The notes under the pieces are model-generated. The model saw only the letters and a list, made by a program, of their open reading frames with translations, had not been told where the DNA came from and did no database searches. Below, piece after piece: positions 1 through 8,518 of a stretch of DNA of 64,000 nucleotides. Source of the DNA: CAWBXL01 sp963837365 (GTDB lineage Bacteria > Acidobacteriota > Terriglobia > Terriglobales > Acidobacteriaceae); the NCBI GenBank assembly GCA_963837365.1, contig CAWIMW010000002.1, positions 806,001-870,000 on the forward strand, written 5' to 3'. Within the stretch, counting starts at the first letter, position 1. Each line of letters starts with the position of its first letter. A program made the translations under genes and the position numbers.

Positions 1-149
1 GATGTAAAGAATAGTAAAAAGAAGAATTCGTAGATTGGTTTTCATAAGCTGAGATAAATTGCGGTGGTAGACTACGCTGTTTTTGTTTGTGTCAGCAACA
101 AATAAATTGGAAAGATGGTGTGCAGGTTTCATAACTTTTCCTATCGTTT

Positions 150-286
150 GTCATTCCAACGATTCGCGGAGCGAAGAGGAGGAATCTGCTTTTGGCCAAC
201 AGCTTTGTGGCGCTATCCAGGAAAGCGGATTCCCTTCGACTTCGTTCAGAGCAGGCTCTCGCGCAAAAACCGCGCTTCGGAATGAC
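150..286. repeat. Intergenic repeat-like element with inverted ends
   Basis: The first 459 bases contain no convincing gene. Within them is a segment that starts gtcattcc (150-157) and ends with its reverse complement ggaatgac (279-286), with gcg-rich sequence in between. Short open frames across it on both strands overlap each other and have no protein-like character. From memory, elements with these ends are scattered between genes in Acidobacteria; I cannot count copies here and see no second full copy in the window. Bases 1-149 and 287-459 hold nothing I recognise. Confidence 0.55.
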
Positions 287-459
287 GAAGAGTAAAGGGC
301 AGCTATTTCAAATTGCATCGCTAATGAACGTGGGCCTGCCTGATGAGTTGGCCTGGCGGCAGCATGACAGCGGTCACACCGATCCCCGAATATGAAGTAT
401 TTCATCCCGTGGGCAGACAAGTTCATTCATTGCTCGGGGAAATGAACCTGTTTGGATTG

Positions 460-1278
460 TTATTGGACCTTGCCAGATGAATTCTCCAGTATGACGTTGG
501 AGAACACTGCCGTATCTGACTTGTCAGGCAGGTGCGAGCAAAAGCCGATGCCAACATAAAACGGCCCATCAATGTGCAATGTCATGGGCGCACCGAACTG
601 GTGCATGGGCTCGCCATCCAGGCTGACAAAAAGCGCGAATGAATCCCCGCGCTTTTCGATGCCGATTCTTTTGGCGGAAATTCCAACCAGACTATCCGGG
701 CTTTTGCCTCCCGGGCGGTCGCCACGGCTGCCGATCCGGTACTCGATGTCTTTGATGCGAACATTTTTTTCCGGGCGCCGGGCAAGTTGAATCATCCCTT
801 CCCCGTGGAGGGCGACTAGAACTTCCTTGGAATCGTCTTCCAGGTCCTGGCGGATTACCAGCACCGCCTTGCGATCGCCGTAACCAGTCGGGTCGGGGAA
901 TGAAATATCCGACGCGAGAGACACGTCGCCTGACATCTTCTTCCAGAGATAGCTGAATTCGTCGCGTGTGTACCAGACGTTGTAGCCGGCAGAGTTGACT
1001 GTGTACTGCTTCGTGCCGGCATGGTAACTGGCGCTGCCGGGGACGACTGCACTGCCGATATCGGATTGACCGTCGAAAATTCCGATTGGCGTGTCGAAAT
1101 TCTTGCTCGGCCGGTGGAAGTCAGAGGGAGGAGAAACTTGCGTGTGAGTTGCCGAGCCGGGCTGTGCCCACTCCGGCACAGCTGGAGTTGACTGTTGGTT
1201 CGGAGTCTGAGCGTTTAGCGGATTTCCACTGAGATTCATCGCAACCATAAGGCACACGAGCTTCCAGAACAATTTCAT
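460..1278 (-). CDS. Secreted ConA-like/DUF1349-like protein
   Basis: 272 residues. An N-terminal signal peptide (about residues 1-23, ending LNA-Q) predicts export. A Pro/Gln/Thr-rich linker follows. The rest looks like a beta-sandwich of the DUF1349/concanavalin type: a Trp-Tyr stretch (NVWYTRDEFSYLWKKMSG, about 99-116) and then an LVGISAKRIGIEKRGDSF stretch (about residue 198 onward), as in laminin-G-like folds. No catalytic residues can be assigned. It is the last gene of a minus-strand run with the RraA-like gene 43 bases upstream, so it is probably co-transcribed with the sugar-acid genes and may bind or process carbohydrate outside the cytoplasm. Family assignment is by general appearance only. 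Confidence 0.6.
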   Translation of the reverse strand: MKLFWKLVCLMVAMNLSGNPLNAQTPNQQSTPAVPEWAQPGSATHTQVSPPSDFHRPSKNFDTPIGIFDGQSDIGSAVVPGSASYHAGTKQYTVNSAGYNVWYTRDEFSYLWKKMSGDVSLASDISFPDPTGYGDRKAVLVIRQDLEDDSKEVLVALHGEGMIQLARRPEKNVRIKDIEYRIGSRGDRPGGKSPDSLVGISAKRIGIEKRGDSFALFVSLDGEPMHQFGAPMTLHIDGPFYVGIGFCSHLPDKSDTAVFSNVILENSSGKVQ

Positions 1279-1321
1279 GGCGTCTTATCAGCACTCCTCA
1301 ACCACGTTTCATCGGGTCCAA

Positions 1322-2293
1322 TCACTTATGCTCGTTCAGAATCTCCTCAATCCGAGACTTCGGAAACGGCAAATGATCTTCATTCTGTTTCAGCCATTGA
1401 TAGAAGTCCTGCTCGATGACATCGGACCAGCGGGCGTCGATTTGGCCGGCAGTGTACTTGCCTTCTTGCAGGCGCTGGTGTCCAAAAACGTCGCGCAGGT
1501 GGGTTTCTTCTGAGTACTTGACGACTTGCTCCGCAAGTTGCGGTGGAATAAAGATGACTCCGCCGTTCCGCCCCAGGACCACATCTCCAGGCATGACCAT
1601 CACGTGGCCAATCCGGGTCGGGGCATTGATGCTCACCATGGTTGAGTTCAGAAGCTTGCCCGACCTCAGCGAGCCGTAGTGGTGCGACGGGTCGTAAGAG
1701 CGGACGAAGGCGACAAAGTCCGGTAGTTCGTCGAGGCCGTTGATGTCCCGTACCGCGCCGTCGTAGACAATGCCGTTTCCTGATTTCGCGTAGATCGCAT
1801 TACCGACATTGTCGCCGATTGAAGGTCCGCCCTCTTTGAGTCCGAAGTGATCGCAGGTGTAGACGTCCCGCTTCTGCAACATGTCTACAGGCCAGGCATT
1901 CATTCCGCCGATCCGGTGCATCTTCGCGCCTTCTTCTTCCAACACTTTTTGCACGTCAGGACGGCCCGGCATCCACGTAGCCGTAAGCGCCCGCCCGACT
2001 AATACTCTGCCCTGGTGGATGGTCAGCCACCCATCCTCGTACTGGTGCATGAAGCCATTCTGCTGGAGCACCGCCCAGGCTTCTTCGAGCGTCACTCGCT
2101 TCATGCGGTCAAGGATGTCGTCCGGCACTTTGGGGCGGCCATCTGGAAAACGTTCCCCATGCCAATCCGGCGTGTACTTGATCACATCCTCGGGAGTAAA
2201 GAAACCCTGCTGCGCCCGCACGCTCGGTGCAACCGCCGCGATAAGCGCCAGGCACAAAATCGCGCAGTAAATCCGACTCAGCTTTCTTGTCAT
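1322..2293 (-). CDS. RraA-like aldolase/dimethylmenaquinone methyltransferase-fold protein, exported
   Basis: 323 residues with a signal peptide (about 1-27, ending VRA-Q). The core has the RraA/HMG-aldolase fold hallmark: GDNVGNAIYAKSG followed by GIVYDGAVRDINGL. The D-G-x-x-R-D set matches the substrate and metal site of 4-hydroxy-4-methyl-2-oxoglutarate/oxaloacetate aldolases. RraA itself is about 160 residues and cytoplasmic; this protein has a long N-terminal extension and a signal, a combination seen in secreted carbohydrate-locus relatives. The start is supported by GGAG upstream. It lies 24 bases downstream of the enolase-superfamily gene, so a role in cleaving a keto-acid from sugar-acid breakdown is a reasonable inference but unproven. 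Confidence 0.75.
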   Translation of the reverse strand: MTRKLSRIYCAILCLALIAAVAPSVRAQQGFFTPEDVIKYTPDWHGERFPDGRPKVPDDILDRMKRVTLEEAWAVLQQNGFMHQYEDGWLTIHQGRVLVGRALTATWMPGRPDVQKVLEEEGAKMHRIGGMNAWPVDMLQKRDVYTCDHFGLKEGGPSIGDNVGNAIYAKSGNGIVYDGAVRDINGLDELPDFVAFVRSYDPSHHYGSLRSGKLLNSTMVSINAPTRIGHVMVMPGDVVLGRNGGVIFIPPQLAEQVVKYSEETHLRDVFGHQRLQEGKYTAGQIDARWSDVIEQDFYQWLKQNEDHLPFPKSRIEEILNEHK

Positions 2294-2317
2294 ATTGCGT
2301 TCGCTCCAAAGTCTTGG

Positions 2318-3583
2318 TTAGGACTTGTTCGGTTCAAACCAGGTGGATCCCGGGATTTGTGCTTTTCGCGCAACATCCTCATTCATCTCAACCCCTATAC
2401 CCGGCTTGTCCGTCACGGTGACGTAGCCTTTCTGGATGATTTCCCCTTCCTGCACCCAGTTCTTCCAATATTCAGGGAAGTTGATCCAGTGCCATTCGCA
2501 ACACAGAAAATTGGGAATTGAGGCACAAACATGCGCCGTGGACATCATGCCGATGGGCGACACGACACAGTGTGGCGCAAGCGGTACGTAATAGGTCTGC
2601 GCGAGGTTGGCGATCTTCCGGCTCTCAGAGAGCCCGCCAGTCTTCTGAAAGTCCGGCTGGATAATGTCAACCGCATTTTTGTCCAGAAGCTCGCGATATC
2701 CCCAGCGCATGTACAAGTTTTCTCCGCAGGCGATCGGGGTTGATGTCGAATGGCGGACGTCCGCCATGGCGTCAATATCTTCAGCGGGTACAACTTCTTC
2801 CAGCCAGAGCAAGCGGAAGGGCTCGAGTTCCTTCGCGACCCGCTTCGCGGTGCCCGCGTCGTACCGCCCGTGCATGTCGCAGGCAAGTTCCATTTCCTTG
2901 GGAATGGATTCCCGCACGTGTTTGACCCAGCTCACCATGCGGTCAACCTCGGCGTTGTTGGCGGTCCAGTTCACTTTGTCAAACCGGTTGGGATCAGCGG
3001 CATCATCCAGGTCGATCTTCATGGCCGTGAAACCCCGCTCCTTAATCCAGGGAAGCTTCCGGTCGGACTCCGGGCCCAGCGGGTCATCCATGTCGGAGTC
3101 GCAATAGATTCGGATCTTGTCACGGAATTTGCCGCCCATGAGCTGATAGATGGGCAGGCCCAGTGCCTTCCCGGCCAAATCCCACAAAGCGATCTCAAGG
3201 CCGGTCAGCGCGGTGACATACTGTCCGCCTTGCGCACCTGCAAAAATTCCCGAGACCCGGATTCTCTCCCACAGGGCATCTACATTCAGGGGATCCTGGC
3301 CCACCAAAAATCGCCGGAACTGGTTCACCAGCGACACGGTCCCGACGGCGGCATCGGTTGATTCGCCCTGCCCATAGAGCCCCTGATCGGTATAGACGCG
3401 CACATGCGTTTGCAGTCCGTGCACGCGGACCTGGGCAGTGCGGACGTCCGTAATCTTTAGCTTGGGGCGTTGATATGGAGTACTTACGTCCTGGACTGCT
3501 GCTGCAAGAGAAGGGAGTGCAAAGGTCCCAGCGATTGGTAACGCTGCGTTCTTAAGCATCTTTCTGCGCGTAAGTAGACTCAT
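2318..3583 (-). CDS. Enolase-superfamily (mandelate racemase/muconate lactonizing) sugar-acid dehydratase, exported
   Basis: 421 residues from the ATG at 3581-3583, chosen because AGGAG lies just upstream and a twin-arginine-like signal (TRRKMLKNAALP ... LAAA) follows at once; the open frame runs on upstream without support. The barrel carries the D-galactonate/mannonate dehydratase pattern: D-M-H in LACDMHGRY (metal Asp plus catalytic His), Glu in WLEEVV, Glu in ACGENLY and His in APHCVVSP. MKIDLDD fits the strand-2 position. Family knowledge says such enzymes dehydrate sugar acids to 2-keto-3-deoxy acids. It lies 53 bases from the upstream MFS gene, so uptake and dehydration of a hexuronate/aldonate is likely. 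Exact substrate unknown; an exported enzyme of this class is unusual. Confidence 0.8.
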   Translation of the reverse strand: MSLLTRRKMLKNAALPIAGTFALPSLAAAVQDVSTPYQRPKLKITDVRTAQVRVHGLQTHVRVYTDQGLYGQGESTDAAVGTVSLVNQFRRFLVGQDPLNVDALWERIRVSGIFAGAQGGQYVTALTGLEIALWDLAGKALGLPIYQLMGGKFRDKIRIYCDSDMDDPLGPESDRKLPWIKERGFTAMKIDLDDAADPNRFDKVNWTANNAEVDRMVSWVKHVRESIPKEMELACDMHGRYDAGTAKRVAKELEPFRLLWLEEVVPAEDIDAMADVRHSTSTPIACGENLYMRWGYRELLDKNAVDIIQPDFQKTGGLSESRKIANLAQTYYVPLAPHCVVSPIGMMSTAHVCASIPNFLCCEWHWINFPEYWKNWVQEGEIIQKGYVTVTDKPGIGVEMNEDVARKAQIPGSTWFEPNKS

Positions 3584-3636
3584 TGAGCAATTTCTCCTGT
3601 CCCCATCTATTTTCTTCCAGTTGAAAATCACTCTGG

Positions 3637-4929
3637 CTAGCTCTTGAGCTTCGGCGCGGCCGTCAGTTGCTGGTCCGGATCCACCATCAACCAGGCAACC
3701 GCGCTCAGAAAGCAAAGGCCTGCGGCGACCCAAAACGACATACCCCATCCAAAATGCTCCGCTACGAAGGGTGTCAAAGTGGCGGTCACGACCCCACCAA
3801 ACTGCCCACCCATGTTCATCACTCCAGAAACGGACCCCGCCGAACGGCCGCCAATATCAGAACTGACCGACCAGAAAGCACTCTGCGCCAGATACAGAGC
3901 ACCCGCTCCGCCGGCGAGAACCACGCTGGCCAGCCGGGCATCGCCCACATGAGTCCCCAGTCCAACGAAAACCGCGGCAAGACCGGTGGCCGCGCTGGCG
4001 GTAAGGCAGCGTCCGACGCGCTTTCCATAGGTTCGTGTCAACCGATCGCTGATCCAGCCTCCGAGCGATGAGCAGGCGGCCATGGCCGCGAACGGAAGCA
4101 TGGAATAGACAGCGCTCGACTTCAGATTCAGGCCTCGGACTGTGCTCAGATAGGTGAAGAACCAGGTGAAAAAGATGTAAGCGACATAACCAAAACCGAA
4201 GTAGCTTGCCGTGACTACCCACACGTTCTTGCTGCCGAGGATGGTCCGCCAGGGCAGGGATTGGCTTTCAGCATTTCTGGTTGCATGGGGCAAACCGGCC
4301 GAGATATAGGAAGCTTCTTCTGGACTCACCCATGGATGATGTTCGGGCTCATCTCGCGCCATCAGAAACCAGAGCCCGCCGATTACCAGGCCTAGCACCG
4401 CACAAATCCAGAACGACCAGCGCCAGCCATAGTGATAAATGACGTAGGCAATCAAAGGCGGGGTGACCGCTGCTCCCAGGCCCACGCCCGCGAAAATCAA
4501 TCCGTTGGCCAAGCCGCGCTCGTTCGATGGAATCCACGCCGCCACCAGACGGTTGCTGGTGGGATAAACGATGGATTCGCCCACGCCCAACGAGAATCGT
4601 ACGATCACCAGGATCAACAACGATCCCGCCAGGCTGGCAGGCGTCAGAGCGGTGAGCGCAGTGAAAATCGCCCACCACAGGGTCCCCAACAACAGAATTT
4701 TTCTTGGCCCGAACCGGTCTGCGAGGCGTCCACTGGGGGCTTGAAACAGCGCGTATCCCAGGACCCAGGCGCTGAAAACCCAACCTAAGCGAACATGGTC
4801 AAGATGAAACTCACGTTCGATCGAAGGGCCGGCGATCGATATGTTGACTCGATCCAGATAAGAAACGGCGCTGATCACCAACATCCAGCCAACGAGTAAC
4901 CATCGGACACGGCCGTGAAAGATGTTCAT
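3637..4929 (-). CDS. MFS transporter, anion:cation symporter (hexuronate/aldonate) type
   Basis: 430 residues from the ATG at 4927-4929 (MNIFHGRVRW); the longer frame upstream has no membrane character. About 12 hydrophobic segments. The first loop has the MFS signature GRLADRFGPRK, and the N-terminus SYLDRVNISIAGPSIEREF is typical of the ACS family (ExuT, GudP, DgoT relatives), which import hexuronates, glucarate or galactonate with protons. It heads a minus-strand operon with the dehydratase, RraA-like and ConA-like genes. An 8-base inverted repeat lies in its upstream region. The substrate is inferred from family and neighbours only. Confidence 0.85.
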   Translation of the reverse strand: MNIFHGRVRWLLVGWMLVISAVSYLDRVNISIAGPSIEREFHLDHVRLGWVFSAWVLGYALFQAPSGRLADRFGPRKILLLGTLWWAIFTALTALTPASLAGSLLILVIVRFSLGVGESIVYPTSNRLVAAWIPSNERGLANGLIFAGVGLGAAVTPPLIAYVIYHYGWRWSFWICAVLGLVIGGLWFLMARDEPEHHPWVSPEEASYISAGLPHATRNAESQSLPWRTILGSKNVWVVTASYFGFGYVAYIFFTWFFTYLSTVRGLNLKSSAVYSMLPFAAMAACSSLGGWISDRLTRTYGKRVGRCLTASAATGLAAVFVGLGTHVGDARLASVVLAGGAGALYLAQSAFWSVSSDIGGRSAGSVSGVMNMGGQFGGVVTATLTPFVAEHFGWGMSFWVAAGLCFLSAVAWLMVDPDQQLTAAPKLKS

Positions 4930-4945
4930 AGTGGAAGGCGAGACA

Positions 4946-4984
4946 TTGTAAACCCTAGGGGAGCGAATTTTTTTGTGTTTACAA
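4946..4984. promoter_or_regulatory. Inverted repeat TTGTAAAC-N23-GTTTACAA upstream of MFS gene
   Basis: Perfect 8-base arms (4946-4953 and 4977-4984) sit 17 bases upstream of the MFS start codon, with an A/T-rich spacer. The arms resemble half-sites of sugar-responsive GntR or LacI regulators, but the 23-base spacer is long, so this may be two sites or a hairpin. No regulator gene is adjacent. Confidence 0.4.
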
Positions 4985-5109
4985 CATAGAAATGTTGCGG
5001 ACTGGGGGACAATACCGGCGAGATTCTGCGCTGTTCTCTGACAGCCACGAATTCGCCCTTCGGACAATGGTGATTTTGAAAACGAAATCGGCGCTACCGG
5101 ATGAAGTAA

Positions 5110-5988
5110 TTAAGGATGGCCACTATATCCCAGGCCGGTCAAAACGCCTCGCATATAGGCAAAGCTGCTGATCACTCCGGGCATCGGATCGTCGGGATGG
5201 ATTTCATACTCGAGATCGACATAGCCCTGATACTTGGCCGCGATCAGGGCTTCAAATATTTTGCGCAGGGGCATGATACCTTCGCCGACCGCCACCTGGC
5301 TGTCTTTGTCCTGGAAGTTTGCGAGATCTTTCATGTGGACGTTGAACAACCTTGGGCCCGCTTCGTGAATTGCCTGGACCACATCCGTGCCGGCGCGGAC
5401 CGTGTGACCGACGTCGATGCAACACCCAATGCGCGGGTCCATACCTTTCACCGCTTTTAATACATCCAGCGGCGAAGGCCACACCTTGTCCTCCGGCCCG
5501 TGATTGTGTATGGCGATGCGAATGTCGTAATCCTTTACAAACTTCTCAATTCTCGGCAGAGTTTCCAGTGCTGGGTCACCGGCGACGATGACGGCAATGC
5601 CGGCACGTTTGCAATATTCGAACTTGGCCCGGATGTCGGCATCTTCATCTTTGGTGAAATAGATGGCTCCGGCAGCGTGCAGACCAATGCCTGCGGCGGC
5701 ATAATCAGCCAGCGCAGCCGCCTCTTCTTGTGGATCCATCGGCAGGTGATCTTTGACGTCCTTTGCATTCAGCGAACGCACATTGAGCTGTTGCATGAAG
5801 CCAATCAATTGGGCGCGGGTGAAATTGCGGAATGTGTAGCTGGCCAAACCCAACCGCACAGGCTCTGCGTCGCTGGATGAATGCTCCTGATCGAGCGCAA
5901 AGACGCCGCTTGGTGCGCCGAGCGTGGCTGCAAGAAGTGTGCTGGAGCGGACAAAATCGCGCCGCGAGAAAGCCCCTGTCTTAGACAT
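5110..5988 (-). CDS. TIM-barrel sugar phosphate isomerase/epimerase, Tat-exported
   Basis: 292 residues from the ATG at 5986-5988, which overlaps the end of the upstream oxidoreductase gene by 8 bases, a translational-coupling arrangement. A clear twin-arginine signal (FSRRDFVRSSTLLAATLGAP) comes first. The AP-endonuclease-2-type barrel follows: an Asn-His-Gly (IHNHGPED), GCCIDVGHT, FNVHMKDL and a terminal YVDLEYEI. The His and Glu/Asp residues in these blocks are the usual metal ligands. Such exported isomerases are abundant in Acidobacteria and Planctomycetes next to Gfo/Idh/MocA oxidoreductases, where they are thought to take part in periplasmic sugar oxidation/epimerisation. Substrate unknown. 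Confidence 0.8.
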   Translation of the reverse strand: MSKTGAFSRRDFVRSSTLLAATLGAPSGVFALDQEHSSSDAEPVRLGLASYTFRNFTRAQLIGFMQQLNVRSLNAKDVKDHLPMDPQEEAAALADYAAAGIGLHAAGAIYFTKDEDADIRAKFEYCKRAGIAVIVAGDPALETLPRIEKFVKDYDIRIAIHNHGPEDKVWPSPLDVLKAVKGMDPRIGCCIDVGHTVRAGTDVVQAIHEAGPRLFNVHMKDLANFQDKDSQVAVGEGIMPLRKIFEALIAAKYQGYVDLEYEIHPDDPMPGVISSFAYMRGVLTGLGYSGHP

Positions 5989-7303
5989 GCGGCTCCCAGC
6001 CCTTCTCGTACTCACGCCCCCAAGACTTCATGGCTTCTGGGTCACCCTGAATCCGCCCGTCTTTGGTATCGAGATGCAGTTCCCGGTTTACTTCCCACGC
6101 GACATTGGAAAGTTGCAGCATGGTGACCGCAACGTTGCCCACGGAGATCGGCGCATTGAGCTTCTCGCCTTTGCGGATTCCGGCAATGAAGTTTGCGAAG
6201 TGCGCATCGGTCATGGAATCAGCCCCGAGGAGGTCGGCGGACGATGTCTGGCTACCCGTCTTGAATTCGCTGGTCTTATTTCCTTTGAGGTCGTAAATCT
6301 CGTAGCCATCGCGGTCCACCAGCACCGTGCCGGTGGTTCCCATGATTGTGGCGCCACGATCGCGACCGTAATACTTCATGCCCTGACAACTCTTGCTCTC
6401 CCAGGTAATCATCTTGTCTTCATATTCGAAACTGGTCACCAGGGTGTCATAAAACTGCCAGTCGTCGTGGAAGTGGTAGCGTCCGCCGGACGAAGTGATG
6501 CGCTGCGGATAATCAACGCCCAGCGCCCAGCGGCAGACATCCACCTCGTGAGTGCCGTTGTTCAAGGTTTCACCGGTGCCGTAGATTCTGAACCAGTGCC
6601 AGTTGTACGGCTGCACGTTGTCCGTATAGGGCCGGCGCGGCGCCGGGCCTTGCCAGAGGTCCCAATCGAGTTGAGGCGGGACGGAGGCCGGCTTGCCTGT
6701 GCCAATCGACTTCCTTACATTGCTGTACCAGGCCTTGCCGAAGTAGGCCTTGCCGATCGCGCCAGAGTGAATCTTTTCGACGATCTCTATGGTGTGGGGT
6801 GACGAGCGCTGCTGGGTGCCCATCTGCACCAGCTTCCCGTATTTCTTCTGGGCCTGCACCAGCATTGCTCCCTCGGCCGGATTGTGGCTGCATGGCTTTT
6901 CCAAGTAGACGTGCTTGCCCGCCTGCAACCCCGCGAGCGCCATCGGCGTGTGCCAATGGTCGGGAGTGGCAATCGTGATCGCGTCCACATCTTTCCGCTC
7001 CAGAATCTTACGGAAGTCTTTCTCGGTGGCCGGGGCTTCGCCCATTTCTTGTTGTGTGGCGTCAGCGAACTTTTTCAGAATATTGCTGTCTACATCGCAG
7101 ACGTGCGAGATGCGGGCCGAGCTGCGATTCGCCTTGAGGGACGCCAGGTGAGCGTAGCCCCGGCCGTTGAGACCGATCACGGCAAAGTTGAGACGATCAT
7201 TGGAGCCGAGGATCTGTGCATAGCTTCTGGCGGTGGTTCCGACAGCCAGCCCCGCAGCGCCGATTGCAATTGCATCGAGAAATTCACGTCGTGTAACCAT
7301 CAT
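5981..7303 (-). CDS. Gfo/Idh/MocA family oxidoreductase, Tat-exported
   Basis: 440 residues; MMVTRREFLDAIAIGAAGLAVG is a twin-arginine signal ending near ARSYAQ. The N-terminal Rossmann domain (NFAVIGLNGRGYAHLASL) binds NAD(P) and the EKPCSHNP block holds the family's E-K-P lysine. The C-terminal domain contains NGTHEVDVCRWAL with the expected Asp/His. This family oxidises sugars or inositols; the exported members often keep the nucleotide tightly bound. GAGGG lies before the tandem ATGs, so either could start it. It sits between two isomerase genes (53 bases from the upstream one, 8-base overlap with the downstream one), supporting a shared pathway. Confidence 0.85.
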   Translation of the reverse strand: MMVTRREFLDAIAIGAAGLAVGTTARSYAQILGSNDRLNFAVIGLNGRGYAHLASLKANRSSARISHVCDVDSNILKKFADATQQEMGEAPATEKDFRKILERKDVDAITIATPDHWHTPMALAGLQAGKHVYLEKPCSHNPAEGAMLVQAQKKYGKLVQMGTQQRSSPHTIEIVEKIHSGAIGKAYFGKAWYSNVRKSIGTGKPASVPPQLDWDLWQGPAPRRPYTDNVQPYNWHWFRIYGTGETLNNGTHEVDVCRWALGVDYPQRITSSGGRYHFHDDWQFYDTLVTSFEYEDKMITWESKSCQGMKYYGRDRGATIMGTTGTVLVDRDGYEIYDLKGNKTSEFKTGSQTSSADLLGADSMTDAHFANFIAGIRKGEKLNAPISVGNVAVTMLQLSNVAWEVNRELHLDTKDGRIQGDPEAMKSWGREYEKGWEPHV

Positions 7304-7356
7304 TTGCCCTCATCTTGGAGAGTTCAGCCGGTTGCCAGCGGACAGGATAGCCGCGA

Positions 7357-8340
7357 TTAGCAGGAGATGCCAGCTTTGGTCAGTGATTTCTTCAGTCCGT
7401 CCATGCTGATCCGCGTGGACGCTTCCGGGGTACCGGCGCCGCGCCAGTGGGTTTCCAGACTCAGCCCGTAGTGGAAACCATCACGTTTCAAGGCTTCGAG
7501 TTGCCCCACCCAATCCACCATGCCGCCACCGACCGGGGCCCACTCGTATTTGTTGTCCGGCTTGCGTATCACGTCTTTGCAGTGGCAGTGTCCGATGCGG
7601 TCCTTGGGAAGCACCTGATATCCCGTCGAATACGGCGTATTCGCGAGCGCGGCGGCGTTGCCGGGGTCCCAGTTCAGCATGAAATTCTTGTTGGGAATCG
7701 CTTTCAGCAAAGTGGCTGCTTCTTCGCCTGTCGCGGTGTTACAGGACATCTCGTTTTCGAGTAGAAGGATCAGGCCGTGTTTGGCGCATCGCTCCGCCGC
7801 TGCCTGCAATTTGGCGTTGATCGCGGCACGGTATGGCTTCTGATCATCGAGCCGCCAATAGTCGAAACAGCGAATCTTGTCGGTGTTGAAAGATTTGGCA
7901 AGCGAGATGCACCGTTCAAGCAGCTTGTCCTGCGCGTTGGCATCGAAGTCCGCGTGGAACTGGTCGCGGGTTTCACTCAGCGGCGAGCGCGGAGCACCGG
8001 GCCAATCGGTTTTGAACAGCGGGCTGGCGATATCGGTGACGCGTAACTTATGTTTGCTTAAAACTTTCTGTGCATCGCCAATTTGCTTCTCGTTAAGTTC
8101 GGTTACGTTCATGTCCCACATCGAACGCAGTTCAATCCAATGCAGGCCGAATTCACCCGACGCGATCTCGCATGCCTTCTCGAAGTCCTGTGTGATTTCG
8201 TCATTGATCACAGCGAGACGAAACGGGCAGGGGTCAACCTTGGATGCAAATGCAGCGGCCTTCTTGATCAGCGGTGATATCACCGCCCCCGCTCCTGCCA
8301 TCCCCAAGCCTGCGAGCACTCTCCGTCGTGTGTACGACAT
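7357..8340 (-). CDS. TIM-barrel sugar phosphate isomerase/epimerase, Tat-exported
   Basis: 327 residues starting with a twin-arginine type signal (YTRRRVLAGLGMAGAGAV). The barrel has metal-ligand blocks typical of the xylose-isomerase-like/AP-endonuclease-2 family: LLENEMSCN (Glu), NWDPGNAA (Asp), IGHCHCKD (His) and LSLETHW (Glu). It is the first gene of the three-gene minus-strand run 8340-5110 and differs in sequence from the second isomerase (5110-5988), so it is not a recent duplicate. The promoter must lie in 8341-8518, a 178-base stretch in which I recognise no motif. Reaction unknown; probably acts on an oxidised sugar intermediate made by the neighbouring oxidoreductase. Confidence 0.8.
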   Translation of the reverse strand: MSYTRRRVLAGLGMAGAGAVISPLIKKAAAFASKVDPCPFRLAVINDEITQDFEKACEIASGEFGLHWIELRSMWDMNVTELNEKQIGDAQKVLSKHKLRVTDIASPLFKTDWPGAPRSPLSETRDQFHADFDANAQDKLLERCISLAKSFNTDKIRCFDYWRLDDQKPYRAAINAKLQAAAERCAKHGLILLLENEMSCNTATGEEAATLLKAIPNKNFMLNWDPGNAAALANTPYSTGYQVLPKDRIGHCHCKDVIRKPDNKYEWAPVGGGMVDWVGQLEALKRDGFHYGLSLETHWRGAGTPEASTRISMDGLKKSLTKAGISC

Positions 8341-8518
8341 GCTTTGTCCTCCTCCTATCCAGACGAATTTTAAGCAATGGCATTTATCATGTCACCCGCA
8401 AAAGGCTACTGAAGCATTCTATTGTGATGCTTGTAACACTATGCTATGGCAAAGATAAGGTTTCGTTAAGTGGTACCGGCCCCATCGCAATCTCAGGCTG
8501 GCAATGAGAGGCCGCAGT

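Noticed and set aside
83..426. Short open frames at the left edge on both strands
   Set aside because: They lie across a repeat-like element, overlap each other, and show no protein family likeness.
5116..6802. Long plus-strand open frames opposite the isomerase and oxidoreductase genes
   Set aside because: They are antisense to well-supported Tat-exported proteins with family motifs and carry none themselves.
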